Of a DNA stretch of 64,000 bases, positions 9,733 through 18,738 are shown in pieces (the first letter of the stretch is position 1; every line of letters starts with the position of its first letter). A program made the position numbers and the translations under genes. The notes beneath the pieces were generated by a model, which worked only from the letters and a program-made list of their open reading frames with translations, was not told the origin of the DNA and did not search any database. Source of the stretch: JAHFUA01 sp963733935 (GTDB taxonomy: Bacteria; Acidobacteriota; Terriglobia; Terriglobales; Acidobacteriaceae); the NCBI GenBank assembly GCA_963733935.1, contig CAVTEQ010000005.1, positions 372,001 through 436,000 of the forward strand, in the 5' to 3' direction.

Positions 9733-10395
9733 CTAGTAATGATCCTCCTGCCGCGTCAAGAGCAACGGTGGGCCGAAATGCGGCGAACTCTGGATTGCCG
9801 CCGCCCTGGGCGCTGCCGGTAACAGTGCGCCGGCGGCAGCAATACTTAGCTCTACTTTGTCCGCTACGTGCAGAAACAGGTTGCTAGGGTTTTTCAGTCC
9901 CCAGGAGACGTAGGGGACTGTGAAGTGCGTGGTCGCGCGCAGTTCGTTCCCCGTGGCCTGTGCCTCGAAGGACAAAGTGATGGGGTGGTCGACGCCCTGC
10001 AATTTCAGAATTCCTTCCACCTGCACCTGTGATTCGCCTCGCGGCAGGAACTTGCCCGTGACGCGCAGGGGCGTGAAGGTAATCTCAGGGAAGCGCCCGC
10101 TCTGGAGCACATCGCGGTGCATGTTGCGGTCGCGCTTCTGGTTGCCGGTTTCCCCGCTGGTTGCGTCGACCACTACCATCCCGCCGGCAGCGCCGCTCGC
10201 GGGATCAAACTGGATGGCTCCGCTCTTGACGCGAAACGAGCCGTGCACGGTGTGGAAGGTGGCTTCCAGAATAAAGTTGACCGTGGTCTTTTGCGGGTCG
10301 ATGGTGAAAGTGGTCTGCTGGGCGGCGGAGGGGGCGCCCACCGCCAGCGCGACCGCCAGCACAGCCAGCGTCGCTCCCAACAATTCTCTCTTCAT
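9733..10395 (-). CDS. YceI family periplasmic protein
   Basis: A 220-residue exported lipocalin-like protein of the YceI family, which binds polyisoprenoids or similar lipids in a beta-barrel. The start at 10395 is chosen because a standard signal peptide follows at once (MKRELLGATLAVLAVALAV, cleaved near SAAQQ). Family landmarks are the opening FTIDPQKTTVNFILEA, the central KRDRNMHRDVLQSGRFPEITF and PITLSFEAQATGNE. About 25 residues after the domain are unusual (Pro/Ala-rich, ending RQEDHY). It is the first gene of a minus-strand run and diverges from the DedA gene. Confidence 0.9.
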   Translation of the reverse strand: MKRELLGATLAVLAVALAVGAPSAAQQTTFTIDPQKTTVNFILEATFHTVHGSFRVKSGAIQFDPASGAAGGMVVVDATSGETGNQKRDRNMHRDVLQSGRFPEITFTPLRVTGKFLPRGESQVQVEGILKLQGVDHPITLSFEAQATGNELRATTHFTVPYVSWGLKNPSNLFLHVADKVELSIAAAGALLPAAPRAAAIQSSPHFGPPLLLTRQEDHY

Positions 10396-10478
10396 TGCTA
10401 GTCCACGATGCTCGCGTCCGGCCCCTGCTCCACAAAATCGCGCAGCTTTCCGCTGTCTGGTGAATCTTACGCTGTGGC

Positions 10479-11480
10479 ATGGCAGAAATCGCTGCCTTAC
10501 TAGCGAAGCACGGATACGCGGTCCTGGCGCTGCTTGTTTTTCTGGAGGCGGTGGGATTACCGGTGCCGGCGGCACTGGCGCTGGTGGCCGCCGGAGCGGC
10601 CAGCGCGTTGCATCATCTCAGTCCGGAGCTGGTCCTGCTCTGCGCTCTCTCGGCGATGTTCCTGGGCGATACCGTGCTGTTCCTGCTCGGGCGTTCTTCG
10701 GGATGGGCCCTGCTGGGATTGCTCTGCCGGATTGCGCTCAATCCCGAGTCCTGCATCCTGCGTTCGGCGGAGTCGTTTTACCGCCGCGGCAAGACCACTC
10801 TGCTGTTCGCCAAGTTCGTTCCCGGCATCAACACGCTGGCGCCTCCGCTGGCCGGCAGCATGCGCATGGGGTACGGCCAGTTCGCGCGCCTGGACTTGAT
10901 CGGCGCCAGCCTGTACACGCTTGCCTACACGGGCATCGGCTTTTTGTTCAGCGACCTGATCGTGGCCATCGCCAAGGGAGCGGCCACCGTCGGGAGGGTA
11001 GTGGAATGGCTACTGCTGGTGGTGTTGATCGGCTATGTGGCCTACCGCGCCTATCTTTACTGGCAGCACCGGGAGTACCGCATTGTGCCGCGGGTGCAGG
11101 TGACGGAGCTGGCGGAGAGGCTGGCTGACTCTGAAGGCACCAACGTGGTCGTGGCCGATGTCCGCAGCCACGGCTACTACGATCCCGGCGCCACGCGGAT
11201 CAAGGGCTCGATTCGCCTCGAGCCCAACAACCTGCTGGCGACGGTGAAAGAGTGGCCGCACGACAAGCAGATTTATCTCTACTGCACTTGAGTGCGGGAA
11301 GCCACCAGCGCCCGTGTGGCGCACATCCTGCGGGAACAGGGTTTCGATGCCTACGTGATCCACGGCGGCCTGCGTGCCTGGACTAAGGGCGGCTTTCCCT
11401 TGGAATCGGTGCCCAGCGAGGACCTGGTGCTGCTGCCTACCTTCAGTAAGCGGCCTACTTCGCCTTCGGTTCCAGGATGA
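10479..11480 (+). CDS. DedA family membrane protein fused to rhodanese, with in-frame TGA
   Basis: Residues 1 to about 200 are a DedA/SNARE-associated (VTT) membrane domain with the motif FAKFVPGINTLAPPLAGS. This family is linked to undecaprenyl-phosphate or lipid flipping. A rhodanese domain follows (VVVADVRSHGYYDPGA). Reading stops at a TGA (11289-11291) inside the rhodanese active-site loop: YLYCT-TGA-VREATSARVAHIL. The same frame then continues through a normal rhodanese end (YVIHGGLRAWTKGGFP) to 11480. From memory, homologues have Cys at the TGA position (YCTC or YCSC). The frame is unbroken, so this is a substitution, a true nonsense mutation or a selenocysteine codon. The last 26 bases overlap the convergent next gene. 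Confidence 0.8.
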
Positions 11481-11943
11481 TCTCGCGGGTCAGACGGTCG
11501 CCGATAATCTCCCGCCAAGTGGAACGGTCCTGATACCCCTGGAGCATCTTCTGGTCGTTCAGATCGAGGGCCTGCATGGAAACGGCTTCCATCTTGTCCT
11601 CGTTGGACTCCATCGAAGCCAGATCCTTGAACTCAATCATCAGCATCAAGTCCCAATCCGTGGGACTGTGGGATTCGGCGCCGATAACCTTGTAATCGAG
11701 GATCAGCCCAGCTTTCTTGAACGCCTCCTGTTCCTGCTTCCAATCCGTGGCTAGGAATTCCATGTACTTAAGACCAAGTCCCGGCTTGGTGTGAACGAAC
11801 GTGATGGTCCACACTGGACCGTCATGGAAGGGACGTGCAGGCGGCGTGGCGGCTGGGGTTGCCGCCTTCGCTTGCGCCAGAACCATAGCCGGGAGCAGCA
11901 CGGCGGCCGCAAGCAGAAGGACCGCAATCGGCATTTTCTTCAT
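11455..11943 (-). CDS. Exported hypothetical protein, possible dimeric alpha+beta barrel
   Basis: A 162-residue protein with a signal peptide (MKKMPIAVLLLAAAVLLPAM, cleaved near VLAQA). The mature part begins with an Ala/Pro linker and then a domain of about 110 residues (VWTITFVHTKPGLGLKYMEF...DWDLMLMIEFKDLASM). Its strand-helix-strand pattern resembles small dimeric alpha+beta barrel (EthD/Dabb-like) proteins. That fold assignment is weak, and I do not recognise a specific family. It overlaps the 3' end of the DedA-rhodanese gene by 26 bases in convergent orientation. Confidence 0.7.
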   Translation of the reverse strand: MKKMPIAVLLLAAAVLLPAMVLAQAKAATPAATPPARPFHDGPVWTITFVHTKPGLGLKYMEFLATDWKQEQEAFKKAGLILDYKVIGAESHSPTDWDLMLMIEFKDLASMESNEDKMEAVSMQALDLNDQKMLQGYQDRSTWREIIGDRLTREIILEPKAK

Positions 11944-12000
11944 GATTTTTGTCTCCTCTATTATTACTCACATCTCAAACAGCATAAGGCCTTGAAGGGA

Positions 12001-13380
12001 TCATCCCAACTCCCCGGCCGCGCTTGCCTGGGCTATCGGCGGCGGTGCGCCCAACTTCCGGCGGAATTCGCGCTGCAATAGCAACAGGTTGCTCATAGCC
12101 TGAACCGTAACCGTGGCCACCGAGAGATACCAAACCTGGCGGATGGTGAACCCCGGGCGCATCGACAGCGCCATCGCTGGCGCGGCGAAGATCAGCAGCC
12201 GCAGACAGGAACTGCCCAGCGACGGCCAGGTGTTGCCCAGCGCCTGGAACATGCTGCCGCTGGTGAAGATCAGCGCCATGGCCATGAAGTTCCAGGAAAT
12301 GATGCGCAGGTAGTCGGTCCCGAAGGCCACCACCTGCGGCTCGCGCGAGAACAGTCCGATTAGGGCCGAGGGAAAAGTCTGGCAGACGAGTGTAAGCGCC
12401 AGCATGGCGGCCACGCCGATGCCGGCTGCCGAGTAAAACGTCTGCCGTACGCGTTCCGGCTGGCGCGCGCCGAAGTTCTGCCCGGCCACCGGCGAGGCGG
12501 CGAAGCTGATGGCCATCACCGGCAGAAACATGGACTGCATCAGGCGTCCGCCGATGCCGAATCCCGCCTGCGCCGCCGCCCCGAAATCCCGGATGATCCA
12601 ATACACCAGGCCGACGTACACACCCATCAGCGCGAACTCGCCGCCGGCCGGCAGCCCCACGTTCAGCATCTTTGTCCAAATCTTGACTTGCGGAGCCCAC
12701 ATCGAGCGGTCGAAGGAGACGTATTTCTCCAGCTTCAGGAAATACGCGGTAATGGCGAGCACTCCGAAGGCCATGGCGATGAACGTAGCCAGTCCCGCTC
12801 CCTTGACTCCCAGCGGATGGTGCGTGCCCCAGCCGGCGATCAGCACCGGCGCCAGCACGATGTTGATCACCACGGTGATCACCTGCACGATCATCGTAGG
12901 CTTTACGATGCCGGTGCCGCGCAGCGCCGAGGCCATGGAAATCAGCGCGAACTGCAAGCCCAGCGCCGGAACGAAATACAGAAGATACGCGGCGCCATCG
13001 CGCATGGTCTGCGCATCCGCCCCTAGCCAGCCGCAGTACGGTACGCGGAAGGCGTAGCCGAGAATGATTACCGCGGTTCCCACCAGCAGCGCCAGGACGA
13101 ACGATTGGTTGAACACCATCTGCGCTCGCGGCTGGTCTTTCTGCCCGGCGGCGTGCGAGATCAGTACGGTCGTACCAACGCCCAGCATCTGCGTGAGCGC
13201 CAGCACCACCAGCATCAGGTTGCCGGCCAGGCCCACGCCCGCGATCGCCTCTTTCCCCAGCCGCGAGACGAAGTAAAGGTCTACGAGATAGTACAGAGTC
13301 TGGAAGACCATGCTGACGGCCATGAACACCGCCAGGTGCAGGACGTGCCGCGTGACTGATCCTTGGGTAAGGTCCCTCAT
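12001..13380 (-). CDS. MATE family efflux transporter
   Basis: A 459-residue inner-membrane multidrug/toxin exporter of the MATE family (Na+ or H+ antiport), length typical. The two pseudo-symmetric halves are visible: FQTLYYLVDLYFVSRLGKEAIAGV near residues 25-50, and a second copy around GFGIGGRLMQSMFLPVMAISFAASPVAGQNFGAR near 275-310. Twelve hydrophobic helices are expected. The translation start MRDLTQGSV matches the usual start of this subgroup. It is a stand-alone gene, and the drug or metabolite exported cannot be told from sequence. Confidence 0.93.
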   Translation of the reverse strand: MRDLTQGSVTRHVLHLAVFMAVSMVFQTLYYLVDLYFVSRLGKEAIAGVGLAGNLMLVVLALTQMLGVGTTVLISHAAGQKDQPRAQMVFNQSFVLALLVGTAVIILGYAFRVPYCGWLGADAQTMRDGAAYLLYFVPALGLQFALISMASALRGTGIVKPTMIVQVITVVINIVLAPVLIAGWGTHHPLGVKGAGLATFIAMAFGVLAITAYFLKLEKYVSFDRSMWAPQVKIWTKMLNVGLPAGGEFALMGVYVGLVYWIIRDFGAAAQAGFGIGGRLMQSMFLPVMAISFAASPVAGQNFGARQPERVRQTFYSAAGIGVAAMLALTLVCQTFPSALIGLFSREPQVVAFGTDYLRIISWNFMAMALIFTSGSMFQALGNTWPSLGSSCLRLLIFAAPAMALSMRPGFTIRQVWYLSVATVTVQAMSNLLLLQREFRRKLGAPPPIAQASAAGELG

Positions 13381-13395
13381 AATGAATCACGTAGG

Positions 13396-13434
13396 CCCAG
13401 CCGCCCTCGGCTGGGCAGGCGAGCGAAGCTCGCC
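13396..13434. repeat. Double-hairpin intergenic repeat
   Basis: Two adjacent hairpins: CCCAGCCG/CGGCTGGG (13396-13415) and GGCGAGC-GAA-GCTCGCC (13418-13434). The first resembles the CAGCCGCCCTCGGCTG palindrome that I recall as abundant between genes in Koribacter-type Acidobacteriota. It lies between the divergently transcribed MATE and cyclase genes. Confidence 0.65.
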
Positions 13435-13569
13435 TCCATCTCACCCCTAAGCTGAGTCGCGATGGTAGATCAACTGCCGGTCCCCGTCCACCGACCGGTT
13501 TGAACCTCCGCAGCTATTCCGGACCACCATGCGATAGACGTATCGTCAAATCGCGGACCTCGCCGTCGA

Positions 13570-14823
13570 ATGAAATCGGGTCTCAGTTCAGCCCTGCGGC
13601 AGCTTGCCATTCCCAGTGGCGTGCTGCTGGCAGGCAGCGCCTTCCTGCTGCCGTGGAAGCTCGCTGCCGTCTTCGCGCCACCCGGAGGCGAGTTCATCGC
13701 GCTGACCATTGCCGCAGCGGGAGCGTTGCTGGCTTGGCGCCTGCGCACACCCCGCCTCATGCTGATGCTCGTGCTCCTGCTGGTAAGCGAGCGGACGTGG
13801 ATGTGGGCCTCCCATGAGCCGGCGGTCCGTATCGCGCTGGCCGTGCTTCTGCCCCTCAACGTTGCCCTCCTATTATTGGTAGACGATGCGTACATCGATT
13901 GGGAAGCATTCGCGTGGTGGGGCGCACTAATTGCGGTGCAGGCGACGGTCTTGGCGGTGATTCTGGGGACGGACTCAGCCTCGGTCCTGCGTCGCCTTGG
14001 GCGTCCTTTGATCCCGCAGATTGTGCGGGGTAGCCGGCCTCCCCAGCTTGCCTGGCTGCTATTCCTGGTGTGCGCTGCCGCTCTGCTGGTGGCCTTCCTC
14101 ATTACTCGCAAGCCGCGAGAGAGCGGGCTGTTCTGGTCGCTCTGTGCCTGCTTCCTGGCAGTCAGCGCAAACTCTTCGCGCCTGGCGGCGGGATATTTCG
14201 CGGTGGCCGCCATCATTGCAAGCGTAAGCGTCATCGAGACTGCTTACCTGGTCGGCTATCACGATGAGCTCACCGGCTTGCCGGCGCGGCGCGCCTTCAA
14301 CCAGGCCGTGGCCGCTCTCGATGGGGAATATGCCATCGCCATGCTGGACGTCGACCACTTCAAGCGCTTCAACGACACCTTCGGCCACGATGCCGGCGAC
14401 CAGGTGCTGCGTCTGGTGGCGGCAAAGATGATGGACGTGGGCGGCGACGGCAAAGCGTTTCGCTACGGCGGCGAGGAGTTTGCCATCATCTTTCGCCGGA
14501 GCACGGCGGAGGAGGCGCTGGTGCACGCGGAAGTGCTGCGCAGCTCGATTGCGCAAACCAACTTCGCAGTGCGCGGACCGGACCGCAGCCGGCGCCGCCG
14601 CACGGAACGCCGCTACCGGCATCGTCCGCGCAAGCTGCGCAAGCAGCCGGTTGACACGCGCGTAACCGTCAGCATCGGCGTGGCCGAGCCGGCCGGGGCA
14701 GAGACGCTGGTTGAAGATGTGATTGAGGCCGCCGACAAGGCGCTCTATCGCGCCAAGGATCGCGGCCGCAACCGCGTTGAGGTGCACGCTGCGCGGCGTA
14801 CCCGCGAAGTCGTGGCTAATTAG
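13570..14823 (+). CDS. Membrane-anchored diguanylate cyclase (GGDEF)
   Basis: A 417-residue protein that should make cyclic di-GMP from GTP. The first 220 residues hold several hydrophobic helices with no recognised sensor domain. A GGDEF domain follows, starting at LTGLPARRAF with the metal-binding DVDHFKRFND and the active-site signature GGEEF at residues 300-304, an active variant. About 25 basic residues (RSRRRRTERRYRHRPRKLRK) are inserted before the final strand. No RxxD inhibitory site is seen in the expected position upstream of GGEEF. It has no operon partners. Confidence 0.9.
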   Translation: MKSGLSSALRQLAIPSGVLLAGSAFLLPWKLAAVFAPPGGEFIALTIAAAGALLAWRLRTPRLMLMLVLLLVSERTWMWASHEPAVRIALAVLLPLNVALLLLVDDAYIDWEAFAWWGALIAVQATVLAVILGTDSASVLRRLGRPLIPQIVRGSRPPQLAWLLFLVCAAALLVAFLITRKPRESGLFWSLCACFLAVSANSSRLAAGYFAVAAIIASVSVIETAYLVGYHDELTGLPARRAFNQAVAALDGEYAIAMLDVDHFKRFNDTFGHDAGDQVLRLVAAKMMDVGGDGKAFRYGGEEFAIIFRRSTAEEALVHAEVLRSSIAQTNFAVRGPDRSRRRRTERRYRHRPRKLRKQPVDTRVTVSIGVAEPAGAETLVEDVIEAADKALYRAKDRGRNRVEVHAARRTREVVAN

Positions 14824-14857
14824 ATGGACTCCACCTAGCTTGTGATCGCGCTGGTGC

Positions 14858-14998
14858 GTGAAGGGGCACGCCTTTCAGGCGTGCCGTAAAGGGCAGACAA
14901 ATATTCGGCTTTAGCCACTGAGGGCGTTCTTTCAGGGCCTTAAAGGCCCATCAGCTAAGAACACTAAACGGCACGGCTGAAAAGCCGTGCCCCTTCAC
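14858..14998. repeat. 141-bp palindromic repeat element
   Basis: The ends are perfect inverted repeats: GTGAAGGGGCACG (14858-14870) and CGTGCCCCTTCAC (14986-14998). Each end also forms its own hairpin (GGCACGCC/GGCGTGCC and GGCACGGC/GCCGTGCC). The interior includes GGCTTTAGCC and AGGGCCTTAAAGGCCC, related to the repeat inside rnr (859-872). It has no coding capacity. It resembles a MITE or REP-type element and could also act as a terminator for the cyclase gene. Confidence 0.8.
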
Positions 14999-15096
14999 TG
15001 GTAATTCATGAACTGCTGGACAGAAGTTGCAGCCTCGGCGCGTCGCGTGAAAGAATTCCCACTCGTACACTTCTCTCCTGCTCGTCTGAGGTCTCT

Positions 15097-16708
15097 ATGA
15101 AAATCATCGCTCGCCTGCTGATTGTTTGTGTGTTCTGCTCGCTTGCCGTTCTTGCCGACGAAGAGGCTGGACATCACCATCACGATTCTGAGGAGCAGCT
15201 CGGGACCGTTTCCTTCCCGACGTCCTGCGCCCCGGCGGTGCAGAAGTCCTTCGAGCGCGGCGTGGCCCTGCTGCATTCATTCTGGTACGACGAAGCCGAG
15301 AAACAGTTCGCGCAAGTGGCTGCGAAAGACCCAAAGTGCGCCATGGCGCACTGGGGCGAGGCGATGAGCTTCTATCATCAGCTCTGGTCACGGCCGGACG
15401 ACGCCACGCTGAAGCGCGGCTGGCAGGAGGTCCAGAAAGCTCAGGCAGCGCGGCCCAAGACGGCGCGCGAGCGCGAATACATTGCCGCCGTGGCCGAGTT
15501 CTATCGCGATCCGGCTAAGCGCGAACATCAGGCACGCGCGCAGGCATACTCGCATGCGATGGAGAAGGTCTACGCCGACAATCCCAAGGACCTGGAAGCA
15601 GGCGCCTTTTACGCGCTCTCGCTGCTGGCCGCCGAGCCTCCGGAGGATACCAGCTTCGCCAACCGCAAGCAGGCCATTGCCATCCTGAACAAGCTCTTCG
15701 AGCAGGAGCCGAACCATCCTGGCCTCGCGCACTACATCATCCACAGTTGCGACAAGCCGCAACTGGCCGCGCTCGGTCTGGATGCGGCGCGCCGCTATGC
15801 GCGCATTGCGCCCTCGTCGCCGCACGCGGTTCATATGCCGTCGCACATCTTTGCCCGCCTCGGGCTTTGGCAAGAGGACATCCAATCCAACCTGGCCTCC
15901 ATCGCTGCCACGCAGCGCGCCACCGGCATGCATATGGGCGGCGAGGCCCATCAGGTCCACGCCATGGACTTTCTGCTGTACGCCTATCTTCAGGTGGGCC
16001 AGGACGCAGATGCCAAGAAGCTGGTGGACAAAGCGAGCACCTTCGAGCCCGGGGGTGACGATGATATGGCCTTCTACGTGGATTACGCCCGCGCCGGATT
16101 TCCCGCCACGTACTACGTAGAGATGCGGCAGTGGTCGGAAGCGTCCGCGCTCGAGCCTCCCACCGACATGGCGCCGATCAACAAGGCCTCCGCCTATTGG
16201 GCTCGGACCATCGGCGCGGCGCACCTGCACGACGCCGAGGCCGCCCGCAAGGACGCGCAGCAGTTCGATGCTCTGCTCGAGCTCGTCCGCAAAGGCAAGT
16301 ATGGCTACGTCGTCGATGAGTTACAAGCCGGTCCGCGACGAGGTGCAAGCCTGGCTGGCATTTGCGGAGAACAAGAATGAGGAAGCGCTGCGCCTGATGC
16401 GCGAGGTCGCCGACCACCAGGACGCGCGCGGCAAAGGCGAGGTGGAAATTCCCGCGCGCGAGATGCTCGCCGACATGCTGCTGGAGTTGAACCGTCCCGG
16501 CGACGCCCTCGTCGAGTACGAAAAGGCGCTCAAGACCGATCCCAACCGCTTCAACGGCCTCTACGGCGCGGCCCGCGCCGCCGAGCTCATGCAGCAGACC
16601 GAAAAGGCCAGCTCCTACTACGCGCAGTTGCTCAAGAACTGCGATAACGGCGCGCATTCCGTCCGTCCCGAACTGGCGCGCGCCCGGAACTTGGTGGCAC
16701 GGAACTGA
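15097..16708 (+). CDS. Exported TPR-like repeat protein with His cluster, frameshifted
   Basis: A secreted or periplasmic helical-repeat protein, 536 residues once one indel is repaired. The signal peptide (MKIIARLLIVCVFCSLAVLA) is followed directly by a histidine cluster GHHHHDSEE, a possible metal site. Repeats of TPR type follow (FERGVALLHSFWYDEAEKQF, HWGEAMSFYHQLW). A conserved central block, CDKPQLAALGLDAARRYARIAPSSPHAVHMPSHIFARLG, is typical of this family of unknown function. The frame breaks near 16320, where one extra T in GAGTTACAAG shifts it; removing it restores VVDEYKPVRDEVQAW and TPR repeats up to NLVARN. The second half is therefore part of the same gene. Confidence 0.8.
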
Positions 16709-16786
16709 GTGTCTCTACATAGAAATAATTGATGGCCGGGATAAGAATTTTTGATTTCCGCCGTCGCCTGCTGCACGATAAGACTT

Positions 16787-16799
16787 GAGGTTTAACCTC
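16787..16799. promoter_or_regulatory. Palindrome upstream of amt, possible operator
   Basis: GAGGTT-T-AACCTC is a 6+1+6 inverted repeat 79 bases before the amt start codon. It could be a regulator site or chance. I found no convincing sigma-54 promoter (GG-N10-GC) in this gap. Confidence 0.25.
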
Positions 16800-16877
16800 C
16801 TGCAGCCGATGCCCGCGGTGCAAGCCGCCGGCGTGCTTTAGGTCTGCGCGTCCCACTAACAAACGGGTATTACGAGC

Positions 16878-18299
16878 ATGAGGGCAAAGATGTCAGTTGG
16901 GGGCGTTGTTGGCAGGGCCTTGCTGGCGCTGGCGCTCCTGGCAGTGTTGACGACGGTCTCCGCTGCTCAGGGCGGCGCCGCATCCACACCCGACCGGCTG
17001 GCCAAGCTGGAGAAGGATGTTGCCCAGGCCCAGAGTTCCGCCGACAATGCCTGGATGCTGACCAGTTCCGCGCTGGTCCTGATGATGACCGGTCCCGGCC
17101 TGGCGCTGTTTTACGGCGGACTGGTGCGCAAGAAAAATGTACTCAGCACCATGATGCAGAGCTTTGCGCTGATGGCCATCGTCACCGTGCTCTGGGCCAT
17201 TCTCGGCTATAGCTTGTGCTTCGCCTCGGGCAATAGTTTCATAGGCGGCTTCGAGCATCTCTTCCTGCGCGGGGTGGGCGCGGCGCCGGACGCCGACTAT
17301 GCCGCCACCATCCCGCAGCAAACTTTCATGGTCTTTCAGTTGATGTTCGCCATCATCACCCCGGCGCTGATCACGGGCGCCTTTGCCGAGCGCATGAAGT
17401 TCAGCGCCATGGCGTTGTTCATGGTGCTGTGGTCGATCATCGTTTATGCCCCCATGGCCCACATGGTGTGGGGCAAAGGCGGACTGCTGAATGCCAGCCT
17501 GGGCGGGCGTTTTCCCACGCTGGATTTTGCCGGCGGCACCGTGGTGCACATTACGTCCGGCGTTTCTGCGCTGGTGTGCGCACTGTATCTTGGCAAGCGC
17601 CTGGGATATCCCAAGGAATCGATTCTGCCGCACAGCGTGGTGCTCAGCTTCATCGGCGCCTGTCTGCTGTGGGTGGGATGGTTCGGTTTCAACGCGGGCA
17701 GCGCGCTGGGCTCCAGCAGCCTGGCAACCAGCGCCTTCGTGGCCACGCATTTCGCCGCCGCTGCCGCCGTGGTGGGATGGGGATTGGCCGAGTGGCTGCG
17801 CAACGGCAAACCTAGCGCGCTGGGCGCGATCTCGGGCGCGGTCGCTGGGCTGGTCGCCATTACCCCGGCTTCCGGGTTCGTGGGCCCAATGCCCGCATTG
17901 CTCATCGGCTTTATCGCCGGCGTGTTCTGCTACCTGATGGTCGCCAAGGTAAAAGCGACCTTTGGCTACGACGACAGCCTGGACGCCTTCGGCGTGCACG
18001 GCGCCGGCGGGACTATTGGAGCGTTGCTGACCGGGATATTCGCCGTCAGCGCCGTCAATCCTATTTTTAAAGACACTGCCGGGAATCCCATGGCCGTCGG
18101 CCTGCTCGAAGGCAACGTGCGCCAGTTGCTGAATCAGGCACTGGGCGTGGCGATCGCTTGGGGCCTGGCGATTCTTGGGACACTAGTCATCCTCAAGGTG
18201 GTCGACGCCGTGATCGGGCTGCGCGTAGCGCCCGAGCACGAAGTCCAGGGGCTGGATCTCTCGCAGCACGGCGAGGAAGGCTACAACCTGGAGTATTGA
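16878..18299 (+). CDS. amt: Ammonium transporter (Amt/MEP/Rh family)
   Basis: A 473-residue inner-membrane channel that conducts ammonium. An N-terminal signal-like helix (ALLALALLAVLTTVSAAQGG) and a short periplasmic segment precede the Amt core. Core landmarks are LMMTGPGLALFYGGLVRKKN, FQLMFAIITPALITGAFAERMKF and, near the end, DDSLDAFGVHGAGGTIGALLTGIFA, which includes pore residues and the conserved His-containing helix. It is followed by PII and glnD, the standard arrangement in which uridylylation-controlled PII blocks Amt when nitrogen is plentiful. Expression is probably under nitrogen control, but I could not identify the promoter. Confidence 0.96.
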   Translation: MRAKMSVGGVVGRALLALALLAVLTTVSAAQGGAASTPDRLAKLEKDVAQAQSSADNAWMLTSSALVLMMTGPGLALFYGGLVRKKNVLSTMMQSFALMAIVTVLWAILGYSLCFASGNSFIGGFEHLFLRGVGAAPDADYAATIPQQTFMVFQLMFAIITPALITGAFAERMKFSAMALFMVLWSIIVYAPMAHMVWGKGGLLNASLGGRFPTLDFAGGTVVHITSGVSALVCALYLGKRLGYPKESILPHSVVLSFIGACLLWVGWFGFNAGSALGSSSLATSAFVATHFAAAAAVVGWGLAEWLRNGKPSALGAISGAVAGLVAITPASGFVGPMPALLIGFIAGVFCYLMVAKVKATFGYDDSLDAFGVHGAGGTIGALLTGIFAVSAVNPIFKDTAGNPMAVGLLEGNVRQLLNQALGVAIAWGLAILGTLVILKVVDAVIGLRVAPEHEVQGLDLSQHGEEGYNLEY

Positions 18300-18304
18300 A
18301 AGGC

Positions 18305-18390
18305 AGTACCAAGTACCAAGTACTCAGTACCAAGTGTCAAATGCCGTACTTTCCCACTTGGTACTTGCAACTTGGTACTTGGTACTTGAA
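18305..18390. repeat. Inverted heptad arrays between amt and PII gene
   Basis: Left arm: AGTACCA, AGTACCA, AGTACTC, AGTACCA, AGTGTCA (18305-18339). Right arm, the inverted form: CTTGGTA, CTTGCAA, CTTGGTA, CTTGGTA, CTTGAAC. The loop is about 16 bases. The transcript could fold into a long hairpin between the amt stop and the PII start codon, ending about 10 bases before that ATG. Confidence 0.9.
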
Positions 18391-18399
18391 CGAGGTGTC

Positions 18400-18738
18400 A
18401 TGACCAAGATCGAAGCAATCATTCAGCCCTCCAAGTTCGAAGCAGTCAAGGAAGGGCTGCAAGAGATCGGCGTGGACGGAATGACGGTCACCGACGTGCG
18501 CGGGCACGGCCGGCAGAAGGGCCACACCGAGGTCTACCGCGGGCGCGAATACACCGTGGACCTGGTGCCCAAGGTAAAGGTCGAAATGGTGCTGCCCGAC
18601 GATCTGGCGGAGAAGGCCATCAGCGCCATCCTGAGTTGCGCCAAGACCGGCAAGATCGGCGACGGCAAGATCTTCGTCTCTCGCATCGACGACGCCATCC
18701 GCATCCGCAACGAGGAGCGAGGCCAGGGGGCCTTGTAG
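18400..18738 (+). CDS. glnB: Nitrogen regulatory protein PII
   Basis: A 112-residue trimeric signal protein that senses ATP/ADP and 2-oxoglutarate and controls Amt and nitrogen metabolism. The ATG at 18400 gives the canonical start MTKIEAIIQPSKFEAVKEGL. The T-loop contains Tyr51 (GREYTVDL), the uridylylation site for the GlnD encoded next door. The C-terminal signature GKIGDGKIFV is intact. Linkage to amt would favour the name glnK; glnB and glnK cannot be separated on sequence alone. Its stop codon (18736-18738) overlaps the first heptad of a repeat array. Confidence 0.95.
   Translation: MTKIEAIIQPSKFEAVKEGLQEIGVDGMTVTDVRGHGRQKGHTEVYRGREYTVDLVPKVKVEMVLPDDLAEKAISAILSCAKTGKIGDGKIFVSRIDDAIRIRNEERGQGAL

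Noticed and set aside
11292..11480. Rhodanese tail as a separate small gene
   Set aside because: It begins mid-domain in the same frame as the upstream protein and has no start signal; it is the continuation past the TGA.
16709..16877. Sigma-54 promoter or riboswitch upstream of amt
   Set aside because: No GG-N10-GC element and no conserved aptamer core could be recognised; only a short palindrome is present.
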